Shown here in pieces: positions 46,101 to 59,300 of a stretch of DNA of 64,000 bases. Numbering within the stretch: the first letter of the stretch is position 1; every line of letters begins with the position of its first letter. The translations under genes were made by a program, and so were the position numbers. Location: positions 47,990,024 to 48,054,023 of the forward strand of contig OX578285.1 in the NCBI GenBank assembly GCA_951217055.1, written 5' to 3'. This DNA comes from Gerris lacustris (Eukaryota; Arthropoda; Insecta; Hemiptera; Gerridae). The notes under the pieces were generated by a model that did not search any database, had not been told where the DNA came from, and worked only from the letters and a program-made list of their open reading frames with translations.

Positions 46101-47323
46101 TAAATAGAAACCCCGTTCAATATTCACCCAGAATTGTTAAAACAAATGGGAATCTACTCGGTAGAGTTAGGGACAACTGATTTCAGCCTGGATGATGGAA
46201 CAACCATGATCGACACACGGTTCGATTTAAAATCGATGTGTGAGACATGGTTTGCCGACCTAACGCTTTCACACAAATGTGAAGAGGGGTTTGTTTTGTG
46301 AACCGTAACTAAGTGGTCTGAGCCTTCAGGAGTAAAAGCCCCCGAAATAAAATAAAAATAAATAAATAAAAAATGCTAGAGCACTTGCTCCTTTATATGG
46401 ATTTGTTTAAGTTATTTTCTTATGAAGTTAATTATATACTTAGATCTTAGGCGCCGAATACGTGTTTGGGGTCTGGCTTCCTTGTAGTGGACCCATAGAA
46501 GTCTCGTAGTTGAAAAGAAAAACAATACGTTGAAAAAGAGAAATAAGGCCATCGGCCCGGAAAAATAAACCCACACTTCAGTCTTCCCTGAAAAAAATAA
46601 ATGGGTATTAGCATAATTTGTCCTATAAATGATAACAACAAATAAGTGTAATAAGTAGTCAGTAGTCATAGAATAAAATGGTCCTTATGAAGAATAAATC
46701 ACCTCAATTAACATCATATTTTTAACGAAGACAGCTTTCAAACAAACATGAGCATCATTAGTTGAAACAAGGGAGGAGAAAAAAAACCGTCTTAGCAGAG
46801 TTAAGAGTTAAGCCTTGTCCACACTAGTAGACATGTTGCTTGATTTTGGTCTCAGAGACAATGTCTAGCGATTTGTCTATAGACATCGGCTAGACAAACG
46901 GCGTCTACGGTCTCGTTGCTAGACCAAAATCGCATGTCTATGGTTTTCCATTCTAAATGGTAGACATGGTGCAACGTTAGGCATGTTGCGCAACGTGTCT
47001 ACAAGTGTGGACGCTAGACCTAGACCATAGACGGTCTCAGAAGATGTTTATAGACACGTTGCGAGACATTTCTGTAGACGGTCTATGTAGGGTTGCCAGA
47101 TTTCTGAATGTAAAAACCGGGACCCCCCTCTCTCCGGGGGGTACGGGCCTCCCCCGGAAAATGTTGAAAATATGACCTCTCAAACAGCGGCTTTTATGCA
47201 TTTCTGAGGGGACTTTAGTTTAGGGAAATAGTTTAGTCAATAGCCATTATGCAATATTATTTAAAATCTATAATAAACTGTCATTCTATGATAATCGTTT
47301 TTCGTTGTTGCCCCTACCTCAGT

Positions 47324-47354
<31 letters not shown>

Positions 47355-50300
47355 CGACTCCGTGGCAACGACGCCCGTGCTGTAAGTTGTAACTTATCAT
47401 ATAATATGTATCCTCAATACAGTACAATATCGGTATCATGTAAAAAAAATTTTTGATTTATAAAATACTTCTTATCTATACTAGTGATGCGGTGCATAAA
47501 GAACTCGCGTAGATTGAGGTTTTATATCACCAATACTATGTTCTCAATATTGCTACCAGGATAATTTTTCGGTGAAAACCTAACATATTCTTATTCAACC
47601 TGAAAACAGGTTTAAAATTAGTTTACGTAAAACAGCATATAAGAATAAGCTTACTTTTTAACACCCTCATCTCGGATGAGGGCCGAATTTAATTTCGTAT
47701 AAATTCGCAAGTTCTCAGGAGCAAAAACTGTTTTCCTTTCATCCATACATAATCCATATTTAATAAAGTCATTGCAGGCTCAACACGCTCACCTGTTTTT
47801 ACCTATATAATCTTTATTTAATAATATTAATGCAGGCTCGCTGCGCTCGCCTATTTATACAACATTTCTATATATAATCTTTATTTTATAAAATTATTGC
47901 GGGCTCGCTGCGCTCGCCTGTTTATATAGCATTTTTACATTATCTTTATTTAATAAAAATTATTGCAGGCTCGCTGCGCTCGCCTGGTTATACAGCATTT
48001 GTACCTAATATTTATTTAATAATATTAATGCAGGCTCGCTACGCCCGCCTGTTATAAAATCATTTCTACATAATCTTTATTTAATAGTATTAATGCAGGC
48101 TTGCTGCCCTCGCCTATTAATACAGCTTTTGTAGTAAATATTTTATTTAATAAAATGATTGTAGGTTCACTACGCCCGCCTGTTATAAAAGTATTATTAA
48201 TGCAGGCTCGCTACGCTCGCTTTTTTATACAGCATTTGTAGTAAATATTTTATTTAATAAAATGATTGCAGGTTCACTACGCTCGCCTGTTATAAAAGTA
48301 TTATTAATGCAGGCTCGCCTGTTTATACAGCATTTCTACATAACCTTTATTTAATAATATTAATGCAGGCTCGCTACGCTCGCCTGTTGTAAAAGTATTT
48401 GTACATAATGTCTTAATCAGCCCGTCCGATATGCTACAGATAAATGTTTTAAGGATTTCTCTGTTTTGCCAGTACAGCTCTTACATGAGAGGAGTGTTCT
48501 TCTTGACTACTATGGAAAAGATAAAGCATTCCTACAGCATGACTACTTGACTCGATCAAAAAGCTCTCACATCGTTATAACTCCCTATTGTAAAAAATCT
48601 AAATCACACAACTATCCCAAATATCTTGGTCCGCTCTATTACAATAGACTGCCCATAGAAATGAAACAATTTCAATCTAATATGTGGTTAGAATCAAGAC
48701 ACATACATGCCAAATTTCAAAGTGATCGGACGAAAGGTGTAGCCGTGAGAGCAGGCGACCTGACCGACGGACAGACACACACACAGGAAAATATAAGGGT
48801 CCTTGGTTTTGCCTACGGACCCTAAAAATAGAGCTTAAAGACACTTTTCATACAATAAATTTAATTTACAAAATGATTAATATTTTATTGATAAAATAAA
48901 CTAATTCTTATAACTACTTATTAATATTAAATTGAAATTATATCACAGTAAATTATAAAAATCACAATAAATTAATACTTTTAAAACGATATTTTCCTGG
49001 AGAAATATATGATACATTTCGTAACAGGACCTTGCTTTAATAAATATCCTGCACATTTCAATTTTTGATTAAACCACCATTTAAAAAAGACGTATTTGAA
49101 TATTAAATTCTGCATTAACAAATTAAAAGAAATCCAATGCAAAAATTATAAATTTAGAAATGTAATAAAAATAAAAATGCGTTGTAATATTATAATTAAA
49201 TGCATTTGAAATATTATCTGTTATTTAAAATATTATGCGTTATTATCATATTTATCATTAATGAAAATTACAATCGATGCTATTTATATTTTGGGTGAGA
49301 ACGCTGGTACTAATTAGGTAGTATCATTAAATTTATTGTATTGACACAAATAAATAATTTATTATTTCCTTAAGAAAAATAATATTCTATAACGGCAATA
49401 ATTTAAATATTTTACAGCATTGTTTAGTAAATTACAATTAGTAAATTTTAAACAATTTATTAAAGGAAAATGGAATATTGTATCCTTCAATTTTATATTT
49501 AAAAAACGCAAATAATTAATATGTTTTATTTTAATTATCCGGAGCCTAATTACCAGTAATTACCAGAATAGTATTACACAGTGAATTAAGAACTACTTAT
49601 CAATTATTAGTCTGACCAATTATTGTGTACATAGCTTCCTTCCGTCTAATTATTGGAAGAATGCTTAAAATGAGTTTGAAATAATGATGTGATCCCACTG
49701 TGAATAGAAAGTGTGGTTGATTTAACCTACATCGATTCTCTGTGGTGTCACATTTATTTTTATTTAATTTTAGTGGTTTTGTGCACATGTTGAAGAAATA
49801 GAAGTAGGCACAGATAAAATTAATATGGTACCGACAGTAGGCTGATTATCACCTACAGATTTTCCCCGGATTTGATTAAAATAGTTTCTTTTTTTTTGAC
49901 ATTTTTATGTCTTGGCTATGGCACATGAACTCGAAAAGCGTTACTAAAAGAAGCGTTACACGGAGGTGTGCACTCAAATCTGCCCGCTCTAGGTCCCTCC
50001 TTCCTACCACGCTTGGTAGGGCCTACACACCTGTCCCCTCCCGATCGGCTACCTGCCTTACGGCTCACTCTCTTCGCTTCTCGCTACCGTTCCAGGACTC
50101 GCTCGCGCGCCCCCAACTACAACTTCTGTTCTACTGCTCCGATTTGGGCCGGACAAACGCAACAACCCTTAGAATTTTATTCCTCATAAACTTACATAAA
50201 TAAAATTTATTTTTTACTTTAATATTTTTTATTTTTGTTATACTATAAGTTTTTGCATTTATTATAAAAATATGGGCGAAGAAGCTAAAAGATAACTTCT

Positions 50301-53300
50301 TAGTAATCTGGAAAAGAAGAAAAGCACTTTCTTTAGCACACTTTCTTTAGCACACAACCTTCTTAAGCACTTTGTTTAGTGCACAACCTATGGTCGATTT
50401 AATTCCTAATTTACAAACGCTTAAGACGCAAAAGATCGCTCGAATTTTTGACATTTTCATGTCTTTACTTTGGCACATAAACTCGAAAAGCGTTACCAAC
50501 AAACGATACTAAAAAACATTACACAAGCGTTACCAAAAAACTACACAAAATTGCGTTACACAAGCGTTACCAAAAAATAACTCTAAAAAACGACAGCAAA
50601 AAGCGTTACATGAAAATGCCTCAATGTCTTGCAGACTCGTATGCAAGAAGTTTTTTTTAAAAACAATTTTGCATTTACAATACATTATTGTAATTAGCAA
50701 TACAGATGTGAGAATTAGACGAAAAATGACATGATGTAACGAACTATCCAGTGATAGCACTTACTGAATGAAGTCAGATTTATAATAAAATAATAAAAAA
50801 ATATATAAAATCATGAAGTTGTAATAGATATAATTTAGTAGTCTAAGAAGGTCACGTGGCCACTCCCCCTTTAGGCGTCTAGGTGGATTTTCAGGAATAT
50901 ACCGGAAAAACTGATTGTGGGTTAGAGGATTGGAATGGTCGGAAGGGGAATCGTGGAAGGATTTATATCTGGAAATGGCTAGTTCACGGACAAAATGTAC
51001 TTTGAGGTCATTATGAAGGACGAAATTAGAAACATAAAAGGGTGCGTCATCTATTTTTCTTAGGATCTTGGATTAGAGGGATTGTATGGGATATGAATTG
51101 GAAGGTTTGGTGCAAACCTTCAAGAGCAAAGTTCTACGCCATATGTCCATATTGGATGCCAAAGGGATTTGTCTTCAGTGCTCTGTTCAGTTGTCTAGTA
51201 AGTCTGTTAAAATCTGTTTGTCAGTTCGAGTCCTAGTCCGTTGCCATCGTCTTCTAGCTTGCCGTTTGTCACCTATTAAGGTCCGTATTGTAAGAGGCAG
51301 TTGTAAATCCGTCGAAGTCCGTTGTTGTTGAAAAGGTGTAGTAGAGTCCTAAGTGCTTGTCCGTATTATCTCGGTCAGTGTTTGTACTGCTATGTCTATT
51401 TCTTCAGAAATTCAAAGTGGCACTCATAAGTCAAGTGTGTCTTCAATTAGTCGTCTAAACAAGTCCTAGTCAACTAGTCCGTGTATGTAATCAGGAGGTG
51501 TTTGTACTTGGTAATTAGAGGATAAAAGGGTAGGAAGAAGAGCTGTTGTTCATCGAGGGTTTCTAGTTCTTCATCCCCATACTGGGGGATGTGTAGTTGT
51601 AATCTCTGCTATAAACCTGGGACCGAGGGAGCTGAAAAGTGAGTTAACTTTAAAAATAAGTTTAGCACGAAACTTACCTTGAAACCAACATACTCCATTG
51701 CCGATACTCGGTGTAAGAAGGAAGCTTGGCAAGTGGTGGGAAATCACAGCTCCTGCTTGATAAGCTACAGGGACACCGAATCCGAATGCCAAGTAAAGTA
51801 GCCAGAGATTTTTGTCAGACACGTGCCTAATAATATACCTGAAAATAGCAGATTGTATAGTTACTTTATATAGTTTGATCAAAACAAATTGTTCACCTGA
51901 GAGACATTTAGTCCTAACTCCTAAAATATATAGGGGTTCCATTGCCAGTTAAATAATATGTTACACTCTAATAATTTCAAAAGACTAATTTTTGTGAATA
52001 CTTAACCCCCTATCCTCGTATTTTATTGACAACTTTATGAAATAAACAAATAAAGACATGATCCTACAATTATGCTCAAAAATATTAGCCGTTGAAATCA
52101 AATTGAGGGTGATAGTCGTGGTAATGGTAAATAGTAAAGATGCCTATCAAGTTTCCCATAAAATCAAAGTCCATCCACAATAACCTAGGTTATGATATTC
52201 CAGTATAAAATGGAAACATTCTTTCAGTTCAAATGTAAAGTACTTTAAAACCAAGATTCCCAAATTAATTAACTGGCAAAGCTCACTAAATTAATAATCC
52301 TAATCATATCTGTTGTTGAAAGGAACACGACATAGGACTAAGCACTTAGAAATATTTAGTATTATTGTCTTAGGCCCAATGCACTCAGAGCAGGCGATGG
52401 GCGGTGGCGCGGCCCGGGCGAGGTGCAGGCAAGGCGTGAAATGCGACGTTTCTATGCCTCCTCTATGTAAACATATGGGGCCCTATGTACAGAGGGGGAA
52501 GGCAACGGGCGGAGGCGCAGAGCGCGTGAGGTGCCGACGTGGTGGAGGCGAGGCGTGAAGCACGACGCTTTTTTGTAAACCTATGGAGCAATGCACACTA
52601 AGGTGACGAGGCGCGGGCGCTCGCCTCCTCGCCACCTCCACTCCTTTTTTCACACCTTTCTACTAATCGTGCCTGCGGCCGTCGCTTGCTCTGTGTGATG
52701 TGAACCTTTTAAACTCAACTGTGCCTAGCCTCGCAAGGACCTCCCCTGCGCCGCGCCTCTGCCCGTCTCCTGTTCTGCGTGCATTGAGCCTTGAGTCTAA
52801 GGCTACGGTTACAGATAATGTATAGTGTATTCGGACGAAAATTGTTGGGGTGAATAGATGATTTAGTCATTGGTTAGAGTGTTTGCGCATTCTAGCTACC
52901 AGTTTGCTTCTGTCTACCAGCGTTGAAAAAAACCATATATACTATTTATTTCCATGAAAGTCCTTTATTAAAGTTATTACTGTCGAACGGTGAAAAACAA
53001 AAGTTGTTTGCTGCTAGGTACGATAAAGGAGAGTCTGGAATGTTAATCAAACACCTTTCAAGGAATTCAAAAAGTAACTAGTGAAAATATGTTGTGAAAG
53101 TTACTCACTCCCAAAACATTAAAACGAAAACTCTGTAGACTCAATTATGTATCATATTACATTGATAAGGCCTGAAGATGCCCAGCTATGGACGAAAGCT
53201 AGCCAATATTAAAAAGTTGTTAAAAAAAACTAGTAATAATTTTTTTTAATTCATCCCTGAAGACTAAGAAAACTGAGAATTAGTATAATAAGGGATCAAC

Positions 53301-56300
53301 AGAAGAATAAATTCAAAATTCAAAAAGGTTTTATGAGTATTTTATTAAGTCACCAGTAACAGAAACTTTTAAATTTTTGTTTTTCATGTCCCACTAACAC
53401 TTATTTCTAATCACCACACTGATTAATTTGCTGTTGTCCGTTAAGCTCATACAGTCCAAACAACAGTAAAAATGTTATAATTAGAACCCATAGTCGTCAG
53501 AATGCACAAGGAAAATCGAAGCGATCTGAACGACCAACTGTCGGACGTATTCGGCGGATAACGCGGCTACAGCCAAAGTACCCACTCTCATGACATTTAA
53601 TGTGTTTGATGTTCGGCCGAATACGAATCCACTTTAACTGCAGCCAGCATGGATTTTATTTATCAGAAGATAGAGATAAATTATTTAAAGAAATATACAA
53701 CATTTTTCAAAGATTTGCACACATATATAGAAGGAAACTTACTTTGATTGATACCAAATATTAAAGGATATAAGAGATAGCCAAGTGAACGAACTTAACA
53801 GCCAAAAATATGTCCAGAATCCTGAAATGTAAATAAAATATATGTTATATATTAAATAATATACACGATACTTGATATAGTTATCAATTAAAATTTATTG
53901 ACACATAGTTAAATAATAAGAGGTGTTGTATTATACTACAAGATTGAAAATGAATATATGCACAACAATACGCGGGCGCGGATTATATAGAGATGATATA
54001 ACCTGCTTTACGAGTAACCTATATGGTATTAAAAGGCGGGAGATTTAGAACAATGACAACACTACAGTCTCCCCTACTTAATTTACAAAGGTAATAAACA
54101 TTTAAAATTATATAATATATTAAAAGTAAAAACATAAACTTTGGGTTTGTCACATTCACAAATTCATTCTTGTTACTGCTTTTTTTATTCGGCTGGAACG
54201 TCGTACAGTCTGCGTAGGTGGCTGGACAGCTAAAGGAGGGGGCTCATCGATCTTCGGGGCTGGAGGAGGTAAGGCAGCAATGATGCACCTTTGCTCTGGA
54301 TTTTCAGCTTTTTCATAGTTGTCAGGATGTTCATCAGATTTATTTTCTTTACCACATTCAGTATACATCAGCTGATCCAAATGTCTTTTTAGTTTATATC
54401 CCGAATCTAGTTGTACTAAATAATGCAACCGACCTAGTCTTTTAACAACAGTTCCTAATTGCCATTTTTTATTCCCTACATAATTTCTCGATAGAACTCT
54501 TAGTCCAACTGTAAATTCTCTTTTTATTTCAGGCTCTTCCGGCTTAATTCCTTTTGGTGCTGGTTTTAACATGTGTAATTTTGTTCTTAATATCCTTCCA
54601 ATGTGATGTTCTGCCGGAGTCTTTCCGTCCGCCAGTGGAGTCACTCTATAGTAGAATAATATTTCTTGTAATTTCTCTTTAATAGGTCCATTATGTTCAT
54701 TTAACATTGCTTTCAATTTCTGTTTGACTGTCTGAACTAACCGTTCAGCTAAACCGTTAGTAGCAGGATGGTTTGGTGCACTAAATAGTTGCGCAATTCC
54801 TTGTGCTCTACAGAAATTTGTAAATTCATAGGACTTGAAAATATTTGCGTTGTCAGTAACTAAAATAAATGGAATACCTTGATTTGTGAAAATATTTTTT
54901 AACGCTTTTATTGTACTCTCTGAGGTTGGAGGCGATGACTGATAATTAATTTCGAGCCATTTTGTTTTAGCATCAACAACAATTAAAAAATGTTTTCCAT
55001 CATATGGACCAGCGTAGTCAGCATGAATTCTTTGCCAAGGTTCCTTAGGCTCCTCCCAGTGATGAAGGGGTGCCTTAGTAGGTTGTTTATGCACTTCTGC
55101 GCAATGGTTGCATGATTTTACTAAAGATTCAATGTCCCTATCGATGCCTTTCCAATAACAGATAGAACGTGCAATGGCTTTCATTTTTACTACACCAATG
55201 TGAACTCATTAAGTACAGCTTGCTGTAACGAGCGTGGAATCACAACTCGCCCTCTTTTCATCACGATTCCTTGATGGACTGAAAATTCTATATTTTCCTT
55301 GATACTTCTAGTTAATAGTTCTTCTCTAAACACAGATAATTCTTCATCTTTGTCAGTTTCCTTTTTAACAACTTTAGCTGTGATAGCCTCTGAAATGCAT
55401 AATTGATTTATAGTATTTTGTTCAAGTTCATATGATTCATCCACAATGTCTTGTTTTACACTTGTGACTGGAGCCCTCGATAGGTAATCAACATGAGTAT
55501 GTTGTGCCGCTGAGCGGTGCTTGATTTTATAATCAAATTGTCTTAAAAATAATGCATACCTTGTCAAGCGTAAAGCAGTAATAGCTGGTAAACTTTTTGC
55601 AGGATTGAAAATTGATTCTAAAGGCTTGTTGTCTGTTATTAAGGTGAATTCTTTTCCGTAAAGGTACTGAAACAATTTTTTTGTTGCCCAAAATATGGCT
55701 GTCGCCTCTTTATCTAAGTGGCTATAATTTTTCTCTGCATTTGTCAATGTTCTTGATATAAAATGGATAGGTTTTAATACACCATTCACTTCATTCGATA
55801 AGATAGCTCCTAGGCCATAAGGACTTGCATCACACTCCAGGACCAATGGCAGCTCTGGATCATATGGGATCAGTACTCTGTCACTAGCTAGTTCTTCCTT
55901 AATTTTTATGAAAGCTTGATCACAGGCCTTCGTCCACTTAAACTTTACATCTTTTTTTAATAGATTAGTGATAGGATGCAGTAGCTCAGATGCTCGGGGT
56001 ATAAAATTGCAATAAAATAATGCTAGGCCAGTAAATGAACGTACTTCTTCTACATTTTTCGGAGCAGGTGTAGCCATAATAGCAGATACTTTTTCAGGAT
56101 CTTTTTCTAATCCTTTTTCAGATATAATATATCCCAGATATCTGACCTGTCTTACAAAAAATCTGCACTTAAGTTTATTCAAATGAATATTAAATTTTTT
56201 TAACTGATCAAGACATTTAATTAGATTTTGTTCACATTCTTTTAAGGTGCATCCTTGTATAACAATATCGTCGAAATACGACAAACATCCATCAAGACTA

Positions 56301-59300
56301 TTTAATATAGGATCTAGTATACTATGGAATAAACTAGGTGCTGTTTTTAGACCAAAAAATAATCGTTTTGCTAGGTAGGTTCCCCGGTGGGTGCTTATCG
56401 CTGCTATTTGAGCACTTTTCTTGTCCAATTTGATATGTAGATAAGCCCTTGAAATATCTAGAACGCAATAATAGCTACCATTCTTTAATTTTGTAAACAA
56501 CTCCTGAATTTTAGGAATGGGGTGGTGTGCATCCACCAGCTGCTTATTTACAGTGACTTTATAGTCGGCACATAATCTCACTCCTTTGTTGTCAGCTTTC
56601 GGTACAATGACTAAAGGTGTTCCCCAAGGACAATACTCTATTTTTTCAATGATACCCTGTTTTTCAAGAGCATCCAATTCTTCATTTACCTTTGGTAGTA
56701 GGGCAAATGGAACAGGTCTCGGTTTTGAGAAAATAGGCTTCGCATCGTCTCGAAGCTGAAGTGTCACTTCGGCATTTGGAATCACCCCAGCAGTTTCATC
56801 AAAAATCGATTTATATGCATGTAAAATAGCATCAATATTTTTACTGTTTTCAGGCTGAATAGCATTTATCTTGTCATTGTGGTTATGCATGCAATCCAAA
56901 TGTAATATGTTCAAGCTTTTAATCCATTCACGCCCCATGATAGGGGAAAAATTTTCTGACACAATATACAACTCCCCCAGTAAGGTTTTTCCTTTAAAAG
57001 AAATATTCACATTAGCTATCCCTACTGGTTTAATTGCTGTGCCATTGTAAGCCTTGAATTTAGTGGTACATGGTTTTAATTTAATTTCTTTAAAATTTAA
57101 TTTATTTAGATCTCTTTCCGATAATATTGATACTGGGGAACCAGTGTCTAATTCAAAAGGTTGAAGCTTGTTGTTAATATACAAATCTATTAATATTTTT
57201 TTATTACTATTAATATTATTAATATAATATTGATCACCACTATCATCGCTATCATATTCAACAGTTTTGACCTTTGATGGAGGCTTATTCTGCTGATTTT
57301 GGTTTTTATTACCAGAAAAGCATACCTTTGCTAAGTGTCCCGGCTTGTTGCATTTTCTACAGCGAAGCTTATGCTTTGATCTACATTCATTTGTGACATG
57401 ATTACTATTACCGCAACATAAACACAATCCCTTATACATAAACTCTTTATTTTGCTTGTTTTGGTAAGGGTTATTATAATTATTATATGATTGTTTGTTG
57501 GCAATTTTTGCGTTTTCTTGTTGTGCCTTATTTTGCCTGTTTGATCGTCCTAATTTATTGATTTCTGCGTTTGCACCATGTATTTTATTAATGTTATCAT
57601 AAGTGCTATGTTTTTTATATTCCTCTTCATTTTCTTTACGGGCCGCCTCAATATTTAATGCAAGCTCCATGACTTTTTTAAGATCAGCCGTCTCTGTCGC
57701 TCCCATTTGCAAAATTTTCTCTCTTATGTAGACATCGCTAAGACCTCTAATAAACTGAGCAATGAATACAGAGTCTATTTGCTGTTTACAACTGGAACAT
57801 TCCCAGTTGCACTTTTGTGCACTTAATTTTAAGGCTGCGATATATGCAGATAAGTTTTCATTTTTTAATTGTACTCTTGATAGAAATTTATGTCTCTCTG
57901 TGAAAACATTAATAGTTGGACACAATTGTTTTTCTAATAATTGTATAATTTCGGTGTACGAAAGATCATTGGGCTTTTTCGGAGCGCACAATGATGATAA
58001 TAATTTATACGTTTGACTCCCTATACAATTTAGCAAAATTTGCTGTTTTGCATCACGGACATCGTCCGTCTCCGCCGTCAACTGCCGTAGTCGGAAAAAA
58101 TTTTCGAGTCTTTCTCTATAGACCGAGAAATCTTCGTCTTTATTGTATATTTCAAACGTTACACTATGAGACATCAATGTATGGCTCACCGGATTAGAAG
58201 TGGACGATAATGCCGTTTTATTTGAAAGCGTGCGAATTATGCTTGTTAAAGCCTCACCTTGCTGTTTTAAAGCTAGCAATATTGCTGCCTGTGCTGCTGC
58301 ATCGATCTCCGTCATTGTCCTTGTTTATTTGAAAAACTTATTAGTTTTTACAATACTATGCACGTGATGAATAAAATAATAAGTTTACAACTATTACACG
58401 TGATAAAAACAACAAGCACAAACACACTTATTCAGTCATTCACTTGAGTTTTTCTTTACCTCGTCGCCACTTTGTTATATATTAAATAATATACACGATA
58501 CTTGATATAGTTATCAATTAAAATTTATTGACACATAGTTAAATAATAAGAGGAGTTGTATTATACTACAAGATTGAAAATGAATATATGCACAACAATA
58601 CGCGGGCGCGGATTATATAGAGATGATATAACCTGCTTTACGAGTAACCTATATGGTATTAAAAGGCGGGAGATTTAGAACAATGACAACACTACAATAT
58701 ACATTAACAATATTAAATTATAAAAATATTAATGGATTACTACCAGAAGTTATAAATTAAATCTTACAGAGAGTTGGAGAAACTGCCATTTCATAATTAT
58801 GTTATTTCGAGAATTCATTGCTTTCAAGTTCTTTGAATGACATTTTATATTGACTAGGAATTCTTCTGATAGGAATCAGAAGAATAATGGCTCATTTCAT
58901 AGGGGAGGATATAAGAAGTCAATTATTTTGTTATATTTCATTTAATTGGCGTTCAAAGTATTTCTGGCCTACTATAACTAGGAAATTGATAATTAATACA
59001 TCAAAATTTTACCTCTAGGGACCAGTAAAAGTTCGAAACGGACGGCGTCACAAACCGTGCATGAAAATCAAAAGGTAAACTAATATCACAAACCCCTTCT
59101 TATGAAAATAGGAGCTCTGGTTATCTCAAGATAGCGGTAGGAAGTAGTGACAGTAAGCTACGATATTTATAACAAAGAACTAAATAAAGAATCATAAGTA
59201 CCGAATGCAGTGCACAGCCATCTTGAAGTCTCGTAATAGTTTATATAGTTTTGCTGCAATGCAAACAGAGACAAATAGCCTAGAGCAAGACTAAACACGA

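Larger units (their letters stand above)
53843..58696 (-). mobile_element. Ty3/Gypsy LTR retrotransposon, near-complete
   Basis: A 4854-bp element on the minus strand: 5' LTR 58696-58473, primer-binding site, gag-pro-pol, polypurine tract, 3' LTR 54066-53843. It is flanked by the 5-bp target duplication ATATA (53838-53842 and 58697-58701). The order protease, RT, RNase H, integrase and the zinc-knuckle Gag place it in Ty3/Gypsy. No envelope gene is present. One base separates the LTRs, so the insertion is recent. Pol is interrupted between RNase H and integrase (see the two reading frames). It sits in intron 2 of the GPCR in the same orientation. Confidence 0.95.

Noticed and set aside
48280..48385. 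tRNA or other structured RNA in the GC-rich motif array.
   Set aside because: The motif is a near-palindrome repeated in tandem. No cloverleaf, A box or anticodon arm is present.
49907..50203. A 98-codon open frame with Ser/Arg-rich sequence.
   Set aside because: Low-complexity translation of a CG-rich repeat core, with no homologous look and no splice context.
54156..55184. Integrase frame as a separate host gene.
   Set aside because: It lies between the LTRs, follows RNase H directly and has standard Gypsy integrase motifs. It is the displaced part of the element's pol.
57762..58197. Two plus-strand open frames (84 and 68 codons) inside the retrotransposon.
   Set aside because: They are antisense shadows of the Gag coding region.
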